Positions 1 to 9,754 of a stretch of 24,347 bases of DNA are shown piece by piece. Source of the stretch: Willaertia magna (Eukaryota > Heterolobosea > Eutetramitea > Acrasida > Naegleriidae); assembly GCA_902984215.1 (NCBI GenBank), contig CADWAF010001785.1, positions 1 to 24,347 on the forward strand. Reading direction: 5' to 3'. Position numbers and translations under genes: made by a program. The notes under the pieces were generated by a model. It worked only from the letters and a program-made list of their open reading frames with translations. It was not told the DNA's origin and did not search any database. How positions within the stretch are numbered: position 1 is the first letter of the stretch; each line of letters opens with the position of its first letter.

Positions 1-301
1 TATGTTGCACTTTGGTGTTTTATTACCTCGTTCATGGATGATTGCTACATATTCTCGAAAGGGAGTATGGGGGATGACTTGACATACCGATTGGTTTTAA
101 TAATAAGTGAATAAAATTAATAATATTGCAACAATAAGTTTTCTCTATTTTCATACAATAATGATTACTACATTTCACACAATAACTTTTATTCATTTTC
201 TGTTCCCTATGCATCTTAGTCAATAGTTGTTCAAAAACTATTATATAAAACAAACAAAACTCACAAAATAAGTTCAAACAATTGCTTATTGTTTTATATT
301 T
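1..301. other. Left-edge spacer downstream of the first glycosyltransferase gene
   Basis: No gene is supported here. Bases 1-90 are less AT-rich than the rest. Plus-strand frame 1 is open from the edge to a TAA at 112-114 (37 codons), and frame 2 is open from an ATG at 2 to a TGA at 80-82, so this could be the 3' tail of a plus-strand gene entering from outside the window. Neither peptide is recognisable. From about 100 to 301 the DNA is ordinary AT-rich spacer, which must contain the 3' UTR of the minus-strand gene ending at 302. Confidence 0.4.
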
Positions 302-2953
302 TTAAAAACCGTACAATCTTCTCAATCTACTCAAAACGGAATGTAATACTTCCTTATACACTATATCTACATCTAATAGCAAGTCGCAAGCCTCCTTTAA
401 AGGATCTTTATATTTACCATCACCTTTATCTCTGAATTTACAATCTTTTACAGCTACCTTTAAATCCTTAACACTTAGATGAGATAAGGTTGTATGGTAG
501 TGAATAATTGGTTGAGTACAAAAAGTGTCTTTTTGTAAAACACCATCAATTCTTGGTTTGTAACACTCTGGACTGTACAGTAAGAAACTATCATCTGGCA
601 TGAATGTGCTGTAAAAACTACCAGAACCAATAGTGGAAATATAAACGTCAGCTTTCGAAAATAATTCAACTTGTTCAATAAAATTCAACTTCTCTAATTT
701 GACTGGAACGATTTGAATTTGTTTGTCTAATCCCTCTCCATAGCCATACATAATTATTCTATTTTCCTTATTTAATTTAGCTTTTAACATATCTACAATG
801 TCTTTTAAATTAAAAATAGCATTAGCATGTCTACCACTAGCAGGTTTATCGTGCAAAGCAACAATAATAGGATCATTCTTAGTTTTAGCTGTACGAATAC
901 CAAAATTAGAATAAATTATATTTCTAACACCCTTTAAGGTCAACTCTCTCATCTTTGTAAATTCCCTATAAGGAACCATAGCTCTATCACCAACACCCAA
1001 TATTACTTTCTTAAAGCACATTTGAACAGTATCACCCATTTTCTCTATAAAATCTGGTGTTGCCTCTACCATTTGAGTTCTTCTCTTGTGATTCTTTGAG
1101 AATTTATCGTCTAATGGACATGGTCCAGTTTCAACACGATAAAGTAATTGTTTAGAATCGACCATTTGTCTACCATCTGGTCTAATAATAGTTGTGTAGG
1201 CTTCTTCAGTTCTGGAATTGTCCTCCTCATCATCATCTTCATTTTCTTCACCATCCTTCTTTTTCTTTCTTAATTTTACTTCTTTAGTAATAATATCTTG
1301 TTCTGGAATAGCATCAATATCTTTCTCTTGAAATACTTTATATGAACATCTTTGTAAAATTTGATTCTTAGTTAACATTGTTGTCCACATCAATGAGTTG
1401 ACAACAGTTTGTGTTTTGTTATATAAGAAACTAGCCATATACTCAACACAAAGTGGAAAATCAAATTCATCTGTAGGATCAGGTTTACATGGACGATAAA
1501 AAACTTCATCTAAAAACAAAACATTCACATCAGAAGGATCTAAACTAAATTTCTCCATTAATTCAAACATTGGTCCCAAATTGTCAGCCAAAAAGTGTCC
1601 AGTATTACCTGAAGCATAACGTAACTGTAAAAGTGTTGGTTTTTCAATCCAAGGTAAATTCGTATTATATTGTTGTTTTCTTGTTGACAAGCCTGAAATA
1701 CTAGTACTTGTAGGGACATGACCATTTTCAATCTTTAATTTAAAGAAACCTCTAGAACCCTTCTTCCAAGCTTGGATATTAGCAATATATTTATCTGTAC
1801 TATTATAAATCATTGAAAGTAATTCAGTAGATAATTGACTAACATCTGGATCAGCATAAAAGATAAATTCACCCTTATAATTCATACAAACATTTTCTAA
1901 CATCCAACTAGCTTGACTTAAATCCATTGGTTTCTCTTCTGTTGGTTCAAAGATATAACTATTGTGGTAACGGAATTTACTAAATACAGGACTACCTTGA
2001 TGATTCATTGAAAGATTTACATATTTTGCAATTCCCAAATCATGTAAATCTCTACCACCTTTTGTTAAAGAATCTTTTAAAACTAAATTCTTTAATTGAT
2101 TTATATTTTCTTCTTTCCATTTTCTCATTCTTTTCATTAAATGGACTAATGTACTTGCTACAGGAGAATATAATAAATCTAATTTTGTTAAACCAAATTC
2201 TTCTAATTCATCATCTGGAATTTCTTGTATTTCTTGTTCTAATGTTAATTTATCATTTTGAGATTTTCCGATTTTTGACATGAATCGTTGTAAAATATTC
2301 TTCTTGTTTTGATTAGCTTCTTCCAATAAGAATTTTGCTAAAATTTTTGCTCCTTTATCTAATTTATCTTCACTAAATAAACCTGAACCTAAAGGAGAAG
2401 AACCATCTGTAGAAACATACTTTTGTAACATTGTCATTACAGCATCTGTATGGTCCGTTAACACTACTTGATGATGATTCAATAATACATCAGCAGAACT
2501 AATAGGAGAAGATGCATAAAAAGTAAATATTATTAACAAGCCTGAAAAACACATCACCAATAAAAACAAAAACATCATACTATTAAATGATAGGCTAGTA
2601 GCAGTAGCATTACTGTTCCCGCCATTTTTTTGTGTAATTCCGATGGTACTTCCAAGCCTTTGAAGAAATAAAATAGCTTTAGATAAAAGGGTTTGTTCTT
2701 GTAGTTGTTGGTTATAGTTGTTATTGTTATTATTGGTATTATTAGCAGTAGGACTAGTAGGACCATAGTTCATGAAAGGAGAAGAAGTGAAATGAAAAGG
2801 AAGAGGTGAAAAGGATGTTTTAGAGGTAGCATTATCATTATTATTTCTACTTCTTACTGATGTATTGTTGTTGTTGCTATCAACTCCTTCCGCATTATTA
2901 TTATCTTCATTGTTTGTTATAGGATTTTCATTATCTTCTATTGTAGGTTGCAT
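302..2953 (-). CDS. GT61/DUF563 family glycosyltransferase, type II membrane protein (883 aa)
   Basis: This is a putative Golgi/ER glycosyltransferase of family GT61 (DUF563; relatives include EOGT, POMGNT2 and plant xylosyltransferases). Residues 1-120 are N/S/T-rich and cytosolic-looking. One hydrophobic segment (about 126-147, starting MMFLFLLVMCFSGLLIIF) fits a signal anchor. The lumenal part carries GHFLADNLGP (H453), LDEVFYRPC, an NKT glycosylation sequon, and near the C terminus EQVELFSKADVYISTIGSG followed by FYSTFMP. That last block matches the usual GT61 C-terminal block, where many members have a GPHGAGL-type loop. A charged, E/D-rich insert lies near residue 570. The first ATG is at 2951-2953; a longer reading would need a TTG at 2957-2959, so I use the ATG. 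No intron is needed. The closest relative in the window is its upstream neighbour at 3491-5965. Donor and acceptor substrates cannot be told from sequence. Confidence 0.85.
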   Translation of the reverse strand: MQPTIEDNENPITNNEDNNNAEGVDSNNNNTSVRSRNNNDNATSKTSFSPLPFHFTSSPFMNYGPTSPTANNTNNNNNNYNQQLQEQTLLSKAILFLQRLGSTIGITQKNGGNSNATATSLSFNSMMFLFLLVMCFSGLLIIFTFYASSPISSADVLLNHHQVVLTDHTDAVMTMLQKYVSTDGSSPLGSGLFSEDKLDKGAKILAKFLLEEANQNKKNILQRFMSKIGKSQNDKLTLEQEIQEIPDDELEEFGLTKLDLLYSPVASTLVHLMKRMRKWKEENINQLKNLVLKDSLTKGGRDLHDLGIAKYVNLSMNHQGSPVFSKFRYHNSYIFEPTEEKPMDLSQASWMLENVCMNYKGEFIFYADPDVSQLSTELLSMIYNSTDKYIANIQAWKKGSRGFFKLKIENGHVPTSTSISGLSTRKQQYNTNLPWIEKPTLLQLRYASGNTGHFLADNLGPMFELMEKFSLDPSDVNVLFLDEVFYRPCKPDPTDEFDFPLCVEYMASFLYNKTQTVVNSLMWTTMLTKNQILQRCSYKVFQEKDIDAIPEQDIITKEVKLRKKKKDGEENEDDDEEDNSRTEEAYTTIIRPDGRQMVDSKQLLYRVETGPCPLDDKFSKNHKRRTQMVEATPDFIEKMGDTVQMCFKKVILGVGDRAMVPYREFTKMRELTLKGVRNIIYSNFGIRTAKTKNDPIIVALHDKPASGRHANAIFNLKDIVDMLKAKLNKENRIIMYGYGEGLDKQIQIVPVKLEKLNFIEQVELFSKADVYISTIGSGSFYSTFMPDDSFLLYSPECYKPRIDGVLQKDTFCTQPIIHYHTTLSHLSVKDLKVAVKDCKFRDKGDGKYKDPLKEACDLLLDVDIVYKEVLHSVLSRLRRLYGF

Positions 2954-3490
2954 TTGCAATGTCTATACTATCGTTAGCAAGAATTATTAGCAGTAATTAT
3001 AGGTAGAGGTAAATTGATGTTTGGCTTTTATTGTGAACTTTTGTTTAGTTATTTTTATTTTGATGGTTGCTGTCTATCTTTTTTTTTGAGAAAAACTCTT
3101 GCTAATTGGCAGGTGATGGGTAACGTTATCTTTAGAAAGTTTTGCCAGTTAATTAAAATTCGATAACGAATACAGACTGAACTGGCAAGTAAGCTTGGTG
3201 AATTTTATTGGTTGTAAAGTCTATTTATTTGACCTGGTGTTAAGAATTAGAAAACTGGGTAACGTTGATAATTTACAACCAGTGTATGAGAAAAGAGTTT
3301 TTCAGGGTGTGTTGCAACGTTTCACTTCCTAAACACAAAGTTACTGATGACAACTGAAGGAACAAGCAAAGTTTTCGTGAACTACATACCTTAGTTAGAC
3401 TTAATACAACCTCAACCCAAAAAAAACTCTTGGTAATTGATAAGTTGCAATGGACTTTTTATTGAAACAACACACAAAACAACAATTATT
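2954..3490. promoter_or_regulatory. Spacer between the tandem glycosyltransferase genes, with repeated motifs
   Basis: These 537 bp must hold the promoter of the 302-2953 gene and the 3' UTR of the 3491-5965 gene. There is no ORF of note. It contains an 18-bp direct repeat with one mismatch (3091-3108 and 3422-3439), an 11-bp direct repeat TGGGTAACGTT (3117-3127 and 3256-3266), and a 9-bp inverted repeat TTGCCAGTT/AACTGGCAA (3142-3150 and 3180-3188). The core of the 18-mer, AAAAACTCT, also recurs inverted at 3294-3302. These could be binding sites or remains of an insertion; I cannot tell which. Confidence 0.5.
3091..3439. repeat. 18-bp direct repeat pair bounding about 310 bp
   Basis: AAAAACTCTTGCTAATTG at 3091-3108 and AAAAACTCTTGGTAATTG at 3422-3439 differ at one base. 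The segment between them has its own inverted and direct repeats. Long flanking direct repeats could be an old target-site duplication, or duplicated regulatory sites. No transposase or terminal inverted repeat is visible. Confidence 0.5.
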
Positions 3491-5965
3491 TTAATAAGCA
3501 GCTCTTGATATTACTGCATGTAAAACTTCTCTATAAATTGCAGAAATATCAAAAACAATAGCACATGGTTCTCCCTCTTTTACAACACCATTAATTTCTT
3601 CCTTATATTTACAACCTTTGACAGTTGAAGTAATATCAACAACACTCATATGTGACATTGAAGTATGTACATACATTATTGGATGTTTACATTGAAATTC
3701 TTGTTCTGGAGCACTTGGATGTCTAGTACATTCTGGAGCGTACAACAAGAAACTACCTTCTGGCATAAATAAACTATAAAAACTTCCAGAACCAATAGTA
3801 GTAATATAAACATCAACTTGTGAAAAGAATTCAACTTGCTCAATTAAATTCATCTTTTCAATTTTAACAGTAACAACCTCAATTGGTACACCTAATTTTA
3901 ATTTATCCCTTAAAAGTGAATCTCTTTGAATTCTAACACGAATATAATTAGCAATCTCATCAACAGCAAATAAAGTATTTGAAGGTTGAATCTCTTTTGA
4001 TTTATCTTGAATAGCAACAATAATTTTATCACCACGTTTCTTCTTTTTAGGTAAACCTAAATTATCTAATAAAACTTTACGTAACCCTAATAATGCTAAC
4101 TCTCTAAATCTTGTATTCGTACGGTTTGGAATTAATGCTCTATCACCAACACCAAAGATTAACTTTTTAAAACAGATGGCATTAGAATCTCTTAATTTAT
4201 ATAATTCATCACTTCCTAATTCAACTGTGGAAGAACGTTTTTTACGGTTCATAGTACTTCCTGCAACTCCCGTTCCAGCGTTTGTTGTAGTTGTTGTTGT
4301 AAATTTATCATCTAATGGACAAGGTGCACTTTCTACTCTAAAAATCATATGATTTGTTTCTTTTGGTTCAAATAGTTCTGTACCAAATGTACTTTGACGT
4401 TCATACACTTTATAAGTACATCTTTGCAATACTGGTTGACGTGTCATTAAATGTGTCCATTGTAAACTATTCATAACAGCTTGAGTTTTGTTAAAAAAGA
4501 AACTTGACATATATTCTGGACATAAATTATGACTCCAACCATAAGTATCAGAAGCATCTGGAGAACAAGGACGATAAAAAACTTCATCCATAAATAAAAC
4601 GACAACTTCTTTTGGATCAATACCAAACTTTGCAATTAATTCATAATTTGGGGCTAAATTATCGGCTAAAAAATGTCCAATATTTCCCGCTGCATAACGT
4701 ACCGTTGCTAAAACCGGTTTTTCAATCCAAGTAGTTGGAACTACCCTTCCGTCCAACGCAATCGTTTGTTTTGGAATAGATTGATGTACAGTTTTAACAC
4801 TTACAGAACCTCTTATCCCTCTCTTCCAAGCTTGTATCGTACCAACATATTTCTTCTCATCAAACGTATCATAAAGGAATTTTTGTAAGATTGGTGATAA
4901 TTTGGTATTTTCCTTTTCTTCAAAGTAAAGTAATTCTCCTAAATAGTTCATACAAACATTTTCTAACATCCAACTACTAGGTGTTAGATCATGTTCTGCT
5001 GTATTAGTTGGTGGATAGAATAAATAAGTGTTGTGATAACGAAAATTACTATAAGTAGGCGCTTGTACTGTATTTGTTGTTGATGGTGACATTTGAATAT
5101 TCATATTATGGTTGTTAATATTATTATTATTATTTGTATTTCCATTATTCATTGAAGTGGTTGAACCAACATAGTTAGCTCCAATTTTTAATTCACGAAT
5201 TAAATCTTTCCCGCCAAAATGTAAAATCCCAGCAATTACATTTTTCTTTAATTGTTCAATATCCAATCTTTTGACTTGCGCTAATTTTCCAATAATTTCT
5301 TTAGCCATCTTTAAATCTTCATTTGTTTGCATTGTATTTCCTGCAAGCCTAGATTTTGAAGCGTGTTGTCCTTGTCCCGATAGTTGTTGTTGTTGTTGTT
5401 GTTGATTATCTTCTTCGTTATTATTATCTTCAAATAATTGTTGAATAACAAACTTTACATTTTTCATTTCAACATTACCATTTTCATCTGCAATTAATTT
5501 CATCATAAAGAGAGAAGCTTCATCATCATCTTCATTATTATTAAATCCATTATTATTATTTCTATTTTTAATTAAATTTGCGGATTGTTGTTGTTGTTGT
5601 TGTTTTGTACTTTTACGTAAAAGTAATAATAATAAGAAGAGTAAAATTAAAAAACAAATGAAAATAATTGGACGTGAAAAGAAGGAGGTGTTATTATTGT
5701 TGTTATTGTTATTATTACTTTTACTTTGGTTATTATTATTTGAATTATTTTGATTGAAAAGTGGCAGATGAGAGGTATAGTAGGAAAAATAATAAAACCA
5801 TTGACTACAAGTAGCCAATAAATTAAAATTAGATATTTTATCTATTAGTGAATTTGTAAAACTAGTTGTTGTTGCAGTAGTGATTCCTGTAGCAGTATTA
5901 TTATTTGAGGAAACATTGGTTATTGTTGGCAATAAAGAAGGAGATTGTTCTTGTGGTGTTGTCAT
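3491..5965 (-). CDS. GT61/DUF563 family glycosyltransferase paralogue, type II membrane protein (824 aa)
   Basis: This is the second member of the tandem GT61-family pair. Residues 1-97 are N/S/T-rich, with poly-N. A single hydrophobic stretch at about 100-117 (PIIFICFLILLFLLLLLL) is the likely signal anchor. It is followed by a lysine- and glutamine-rich stem with poly-Q and poly-N runs up to about residue 320. The catalytic region shares block after block with the neighbour: FRYHNTYLF, WMLENVCMNYLGE, GNIGHFLADNLAP (H431), MDEVFYRPC, NKTQAVMNSLQW, LQRCTYKVY, then EQVEFFSQVDVYITTIGSG, FYSLFMPEGSFLLYAPEC and a shared EVLH-VISR tail. Start: ATG at 5963-5965. The gene is intronless. Its start faces the transporter gene at 6433, so the promoters share 467 bp. 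The N-terminal and stem regions have diverged strongly from the paralogue while the catalytic core has not, which suggests an old tandem duplication. Confidence 0.85.
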   Translation of the reverse strand: MTTPQEQSPSLLPTITNVSSNNNTATGITTATTTSFTNSLIDKISNFNLLATCSQWFYYFSYYTSHLPLFNQNNSNNNNQSKSNNNNNNNNNTSFFSRPIIFICFLILLFLLLLLLRKSTKQQQQQQSANLIKNRNNNNGFNNNEDDDEASLFMMKLIADENGNVEMKNVKFVIQQLFEDNNNEEDNQQQQQQQLSGQGQHASKSRLAGNTMQTNEDLKMAKEIIGKLAQVKRLDIEQLKKNVIAGILHFGGKDLIRELKIGANYVGSTTSMNNGNTNNNNNINNHNMNIQMSPSTTNTVQAPTYSNFRYHNTYLFYPPTNTAEHDLTPSSWMLENVCMNYLGELLYFEEKENTKLSPILQKFLYDTFDEKKYVGTIQAWKRGIRGSVSVKTVHQSIPKQTIALDGRVVPTTWIEKPVLATVRYAAGNIGHFLADNLAPNYELIAKFGIDPKEVVVLFMDEVFYRPCSPDASDTYGWSHNLCPEYMSSFFFNKTQAVMNSLQWTHLMTRQPVLQRCTYKVYERQSTFGTELFEPKETNHMIFRVESAPCPLDDKFTTTTTTNAGTGVAGSTMNRKKRSSTVELGSDELYKLRDSNAICFKKLIFGVGDRALIPNRTNTRFRELALLGLRKVLLDNLGLPKKKKRGDKIIVAIQDKSKEIQPSNTLFAVDEIANYIRVRIQRDSLLRDKLKLGVPIEVVTVKIEKMNLIEQVEFFSQVDVYITTIGSGSFYSLFMPEGSFLLYAPECTRHPSAPEQEFQCKHPIMYVHTSMSHMSVVDITSTVKGCKYKEEINGVVKEGEPCAIVFDISAIYREVLHAVISRAAY

Positions 5966-6432
5966 CTTTACAAGTGAACTGCTGTTGTTAGCGTTTTAAA
6001 TATTTCACTTTTTTGAAAGATGGCAAGTGTATTTTTTTTTTTAGTTTTTTGGCAAAGAACTTTAAATTTTTTTTAATGGCTGTTGATGTTTTCCGACAGC
6101 CAATGATTAGTAAAAGGAAAGTAAGTATCAATAAGCCAGCCAAAATGTGTGTGGGCCAGTACTGTAAAACAACGTTCCAGCTAATAAAATTATTTTTGCA
6201 CTACAGTAATAATAACAAGGAATTTTTTAAACAAGAATGTGGTGAATATTCACAATAAAATTTATGAACTACTAGGATTGATTAAGTTTTATATTTACAT
6301 AAATACTAAACAACAATAAGCGCAACGTAATTAACGCAAACAATTTAAGGATGAGGTTCAGTTAAATTCAAATTTGGCGCAAAAAAAAAAAGAATTTTCT
6401 AATTCGGACCCTTTTTGTTTTAACAAAAAAAA
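5966..6432. promoter_or_regulatory. Bidirectional promoter region between glycosyltransferase and transporter genes
   Basis: This 467-bp spacer separates divergent start codons. It contains long T-tracts near 6031-6042, a 7-bp stem (TGGCTGT at 6077-6083 with ACAGCCA at 6096-6102), and TTTGGCGC at 6373-6380 about 50 bp before the plus-strand ATG. TTTGGCGC equals the eukaryotic E2F/DP consensus, but an 8-mer match alone is weak. A run of nine A residues directly precedes the ATG at 6433. An 81-codon plus-strand reading frame here begins at a TTG and looks non-coding. Confidence 0.5.
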
Positions 6433-9302
6433 ATGTTAAAAGAGTCAACAAAGTATTTCAATGAAAATACTCCTTTAACATTATCCTCTCATAATAATAA
6501 CAATCATACCGATCATCACAATAATAATAATACCGGTAATAATAATAATACTTCTAGAAATAATAATAATACCATTCCAGAAGTTATTCAAAATAAACAA
6601 GGATATTATTTAACTGACATTTTAGAAACAACAAATAGACAAACAACTATTATTGATTTAGATAAATCATTAGAAAATGATTTTTATTATGAAAATAATG
6701 ATAATGATTCTACAAATAATCAATTATTAACAACTCATGATGGTGGAAAGCCAATTAAAAAACCATTCTTTCCAAACTTTACTAAAATGTCAAAAAAAGA
6801 AAAGTTGTCAACATTTTTTCACACATCAAAATTTTTAGTGTTGGCAATTGGTTTTCTTTTATTTGGTATCTTTTTTAGTATTCATAATGAAGTTAATATT
6901 GAAGAATTAAAACATACTTTTGCAATTTCTTTACAAAATCCTTCTTTTTTATATTTTAAAAAGGAAAATGGTCCTTTGGAAAGATTTAAATTGACAAGTG
7001 AAATTCCATTATTGGGAAATGAAAAGATTTATGAAATTAGAAAATATTTTTTAGAAAATAATTTATTTGAAGATTGGAATATTACTTTCCAATTACAAAG
7101 AAATGACCCGTATCACTTACAAAAAGCACAAAATCCTTCTTCTTCTTTAAATAAAGAAAGAAATGATTACATTTCATTGTTATTTGATGAAAATAATCAA
7201 GAACATGACGAAGAAAGATTTATTGATGTCGCAAATGAAACGTTTGTTTTACAATTTATTCCAAAAATTACATCAAATAAGAATTTGACAGATGACAATA
7301 AAAATCAAACATTAAATGAAGAGGAAATTAAAAGTATTAATGCTAAATTTATTTTACAATCAGATTTATCAAAATTATCAACAAATGAACGTAATTCATT
7401 TACAACAAAATCTTTAATGAATTTACTTTTTAAGAATTATAACACAAACTCAACCAATGAAATTATTTATCGTTTAAAAATTACAACAAACTTTCCATAT
7501 TCAATTTTTAGTTTAAATATGGAAGTTTTACAACAACCATATGCAGCTAATTATCAAACAGTTTTTGCAGCAATTATTTTACTAATTGTTTACATTTTAA
7601 TTGTATTTGAATTAATCCATCGTACAATGGCAGCAATGATTGGTTCGTTTTTAGTTTTATCTGTTTTGTCAATCTTAAATGCAAGACCAAGTTTGCATGA
7701 AATAACTTCTTGGATTGAATATGAAACAATTGGTTTACTTTTTGGGATGATGATTATGGTTGGGATATTTTCAAATACCGGTTTTTTTGAGTGGACAGCT
7801 TTACAGGCTTATCGTTTATCTAAGGGAAAGATTTGGAGTTTAACAATTATTTTATGTGCTTTTACTGCAATTGCATCTGCTTTTTTAGATAATGTTACAA
7901 CAATATTATTGATGGCTCCTGTCACTATTCGTTTATGTAAAGTTTTGGGAGTTTCACCTATTCCAATTATTATAAGTGAAGTAATTTTTAGTAATATTGG
8001 TGGAACTGCTACTGCAGTTGGAGATCCACCTATTGTTATTATCATTGTAAGTATTATTGTTATTCTTTAACTTTTAAATCACATTGAAAATAGAACGATC
8101 CAGGAGTAAAAGCAGCAGGAATTGGATTCTTTGACGTTACTCTCTACTTAGCTCCATGTGCTTTAATCATTGCAGTTTTTACTTTTCCACTTGTTCGTTT
8201 AATTTATTGGAAATATTTTAAGAGTGGTTCTTCTGGAAGAAAAGAAGAAGGTATTTTACCAGCTGACAATGAAAGATTACAACGTGAAAAGGAAATTGAA
8301 ATTTGGGAACAAACATTAAAGAAAACGAAAGGAAATTCAATTGAAGAATTAAAAGTTAAAGAAAAATTACAAATTCACGTTGTCAATTTAAAACAACAAT
8401 TAAATGAATATTTAGAAGAAAAAAAGAAAGAAATGAGAAATAATAGCGAGACACCATATAAAGAACAAAATAATGGAGAATTAAGTAAAGAAGAATTAAA
8501 AGAATTAAGTGAAATGTATTGTATCCATAATCCTAGACTTTTTGTAATTTGTAGTATTGTTTTAGTTATTACAATTATTATATTTTTTATTGAAAGTTTT
8601 ATTCATGAATATGTACATTTAAATTTAGCGTGGATAGCTATAATTGGTAGTGTTATAATGTTATTATTAGCTGGTGTTAATCATGATTTTGATGAAATTT
8701 TAGAAAAAGTTGAGTGGTCAACTTTATTGTTTTTTGCTGCTTTATTTATTTTAATGGAAGGTTTAAGTGAATTAGGTTTAATTGAATTTATTGGAAATGT
8801 GACAGCTGATTTAATTGCTTCAGTGCCAAATAATTTACAATTATTTGTTGCTATTACTTTATTATGTTGGGTATCTGCTTTTGTCTCAGCTTTTATTGAC
8901 AAGTAAGTTTTTATATTAATCATTCTTTTTAATTAAACATTTTTAACGTAGTATCCCTTATGTCACAGCAATGATTCCAGTTGTCTTAAAACTATCAGAA
9001 GATCCAATTAATTTACCAATTAAGCCAATCATGTGGGCATTGTAAGTTTTACATTATTGTAATCTAATTAATTTTATTAATTTAACAATTTTAAATAATA
9101 TAGAGCTTTAGGTACATGTTTAGGAGGTAATGGTACTTTAATTGGTGCCTCAGCTAATGTTGTTGCAGCTGGTATTTGTGAAGCGAGTGGAAATCCAATT
9201 GGTTTTGTAGAATTTATGAAATTGGGTTTACCTTGTATGATTTTATCTGTTGCGATTACAAATATTTATTTAGTTATTTTACATGTAGCTATTGGAATAT
9301 AG
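6433..9302 (+). CDS. P protein (OCA2)-type transporter, ArsB/NhaD ion-transporter superfamily; four exons, 903 aa
   Basis: I join exons 6433-8046, 8094-8902, 8952-9041 and 9104-9302, giving 2712 nt with a TAG at 9300-9302. The product is a multi-pass membrane transporter closely resembling OCA2/P protein, which in animals controls melanosomal ion balance. The N terminus is N/H-rich, TM1 lies at about 133-152, a long non-membrane loop with N-X-S/T sequons follows, and TM segments resume at about 375. The duplicated transporter halves each show the family signatures: FLDNVTT (D486) with FSNIGGTATAVGDPP (519-533), then SAFIDNIPY (about 803-811) with CLGGNGTLIGASANVV near the C terminus. A charged, coiled-coil-like K/E-rich linker (about residues 575-680) separates the halves, as in OCA2. 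Splicing is supported because all three joins restore conserved motifs. Substrate in this organism is unknown. Confidence 0.9.
8047..8093 (+). other. Intron 1 of the P-protein-like gene (47 nt, phase 0)
   Basis: It runs from gtaagt to tag. Unspliced reading meets a TAA at 8068-8070; removing it joins GDPPIVIII directly to NDPGVKAAGIGFF, which continues the family pattern. Confidence 0.9.
8903..8951 (+). other. Intron 2 of the P-protein-like gene (49 nt, phase 2)
   Basis: It runs from gtaagt to tag. Splicing creates an AAT codon and restores the conserved FIDNIPY motif across the junction, which is strong evidence for the exact sites. Confidence 0.92.
9042..9103 (+). other. Intron 3 of the P-protein-like gene (62 nt, phase 2)
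   Basis: It runs from gtaagt to tag. Splicing gives MWALALGTCLGGNGTLIGAS across the junction, matching the second family signature, and leads to the TAG at 9300. Confidence 0.92.
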
Positions 9303-9536
9303 TAATTTTTATATGTTTTAAATGTTTTATAATAAATACTATAATATTTTTTAAATATTTTAAGTTTTTGAATTCAGCCTTTTTGAGTTTTACCTTTAAA
9401 AAAAAATACAGAACTAGCTTGGGTACTTTCATCTCTTCTCCTATCGGAAATACTTTGAAAAGAATTTGCGGAATTTTGATTTTATGCCTTTAAAACTTGT
9501 TACCAAATAACAGAGTCTGTTTATTACTTTCGAATA

Positions 9537-9644
9537 TGTGATTTTTATTTAAGAATGTACTAATAAATTAAAAAGTACAAGCATAAATGAATTAAATATA
9601 AATATTTATTTAATTTATTAGTACATTCTAAAATAAAAATCAAA
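9537..9644. repeat. Long inverted repeat, 34-bp arms with one mismatch
   Basis: Arms 9539-9572 and 9609-9642 are reverse complements with a single mismatch around a 36-bp AT-rich centre. Key core: AGAATGTACTAATAAATT on the left and its complement on the right. The RNA or single-stranded DNA would fold into a long hairpin. It may be part of a MITE, or a 3'-end or insulator structure; no protein is encoded. Confidence 0.8.
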
Positions 9645-9697
9645 GTCATAAAACCAAGTAGAATTGGGGTGCAAACCAACTTCCACCCCTGGGTAAC

Positions 9698-9754
9698 AAA
9701 CACTATTTTTAAAATAGTGTTTTTACAATAGTGTTTTAAAAATAGTGTTTTAAA
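9698..9754. repeat. 12-bp inverted repeat merging into three 14-bp tandem units
   Basis: AAACACTATTTT (9698-9709) pairs with AAAATAGTGTTT (9711-9722). The right arm is itself the first of three tandem 14-bp units starting at 9713, 9727 and 9741 (AATAGTGTTTT plus 3 nt). Any unit can pair with the left arm, so alternative hairpins are possible. Confidence 0.75.

Noticed and set aside
32..277. 81-codon minus-strand ORF at the left edge
   Set aside because: Its composition is that of spacer DNA and it matches no family; plus-strand open frames at the very edge are equally plausible.
5385..5760. CAA/AAT triplet runs as microsatellites of independent interest
   Set aside because: They are in-frame poly-Q and poly-N tracts of the second glycosyltransferase, typical of AT-rich protist proteins.
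6013..6258. 81-codon plus-strand ORF in the divergent promoter
   Set aside because: It starts at TTG, is rich in T-tract-derived phenylalanines, has no recognisable motif and lies in an obvious spacer.
9233..9493. 86-codon plus-strand ORF after the transporter
   Set aside because: It overlaps the last transporter exon in another frame and continues into A/T spacer; the spliced transporter explains the coding signal.
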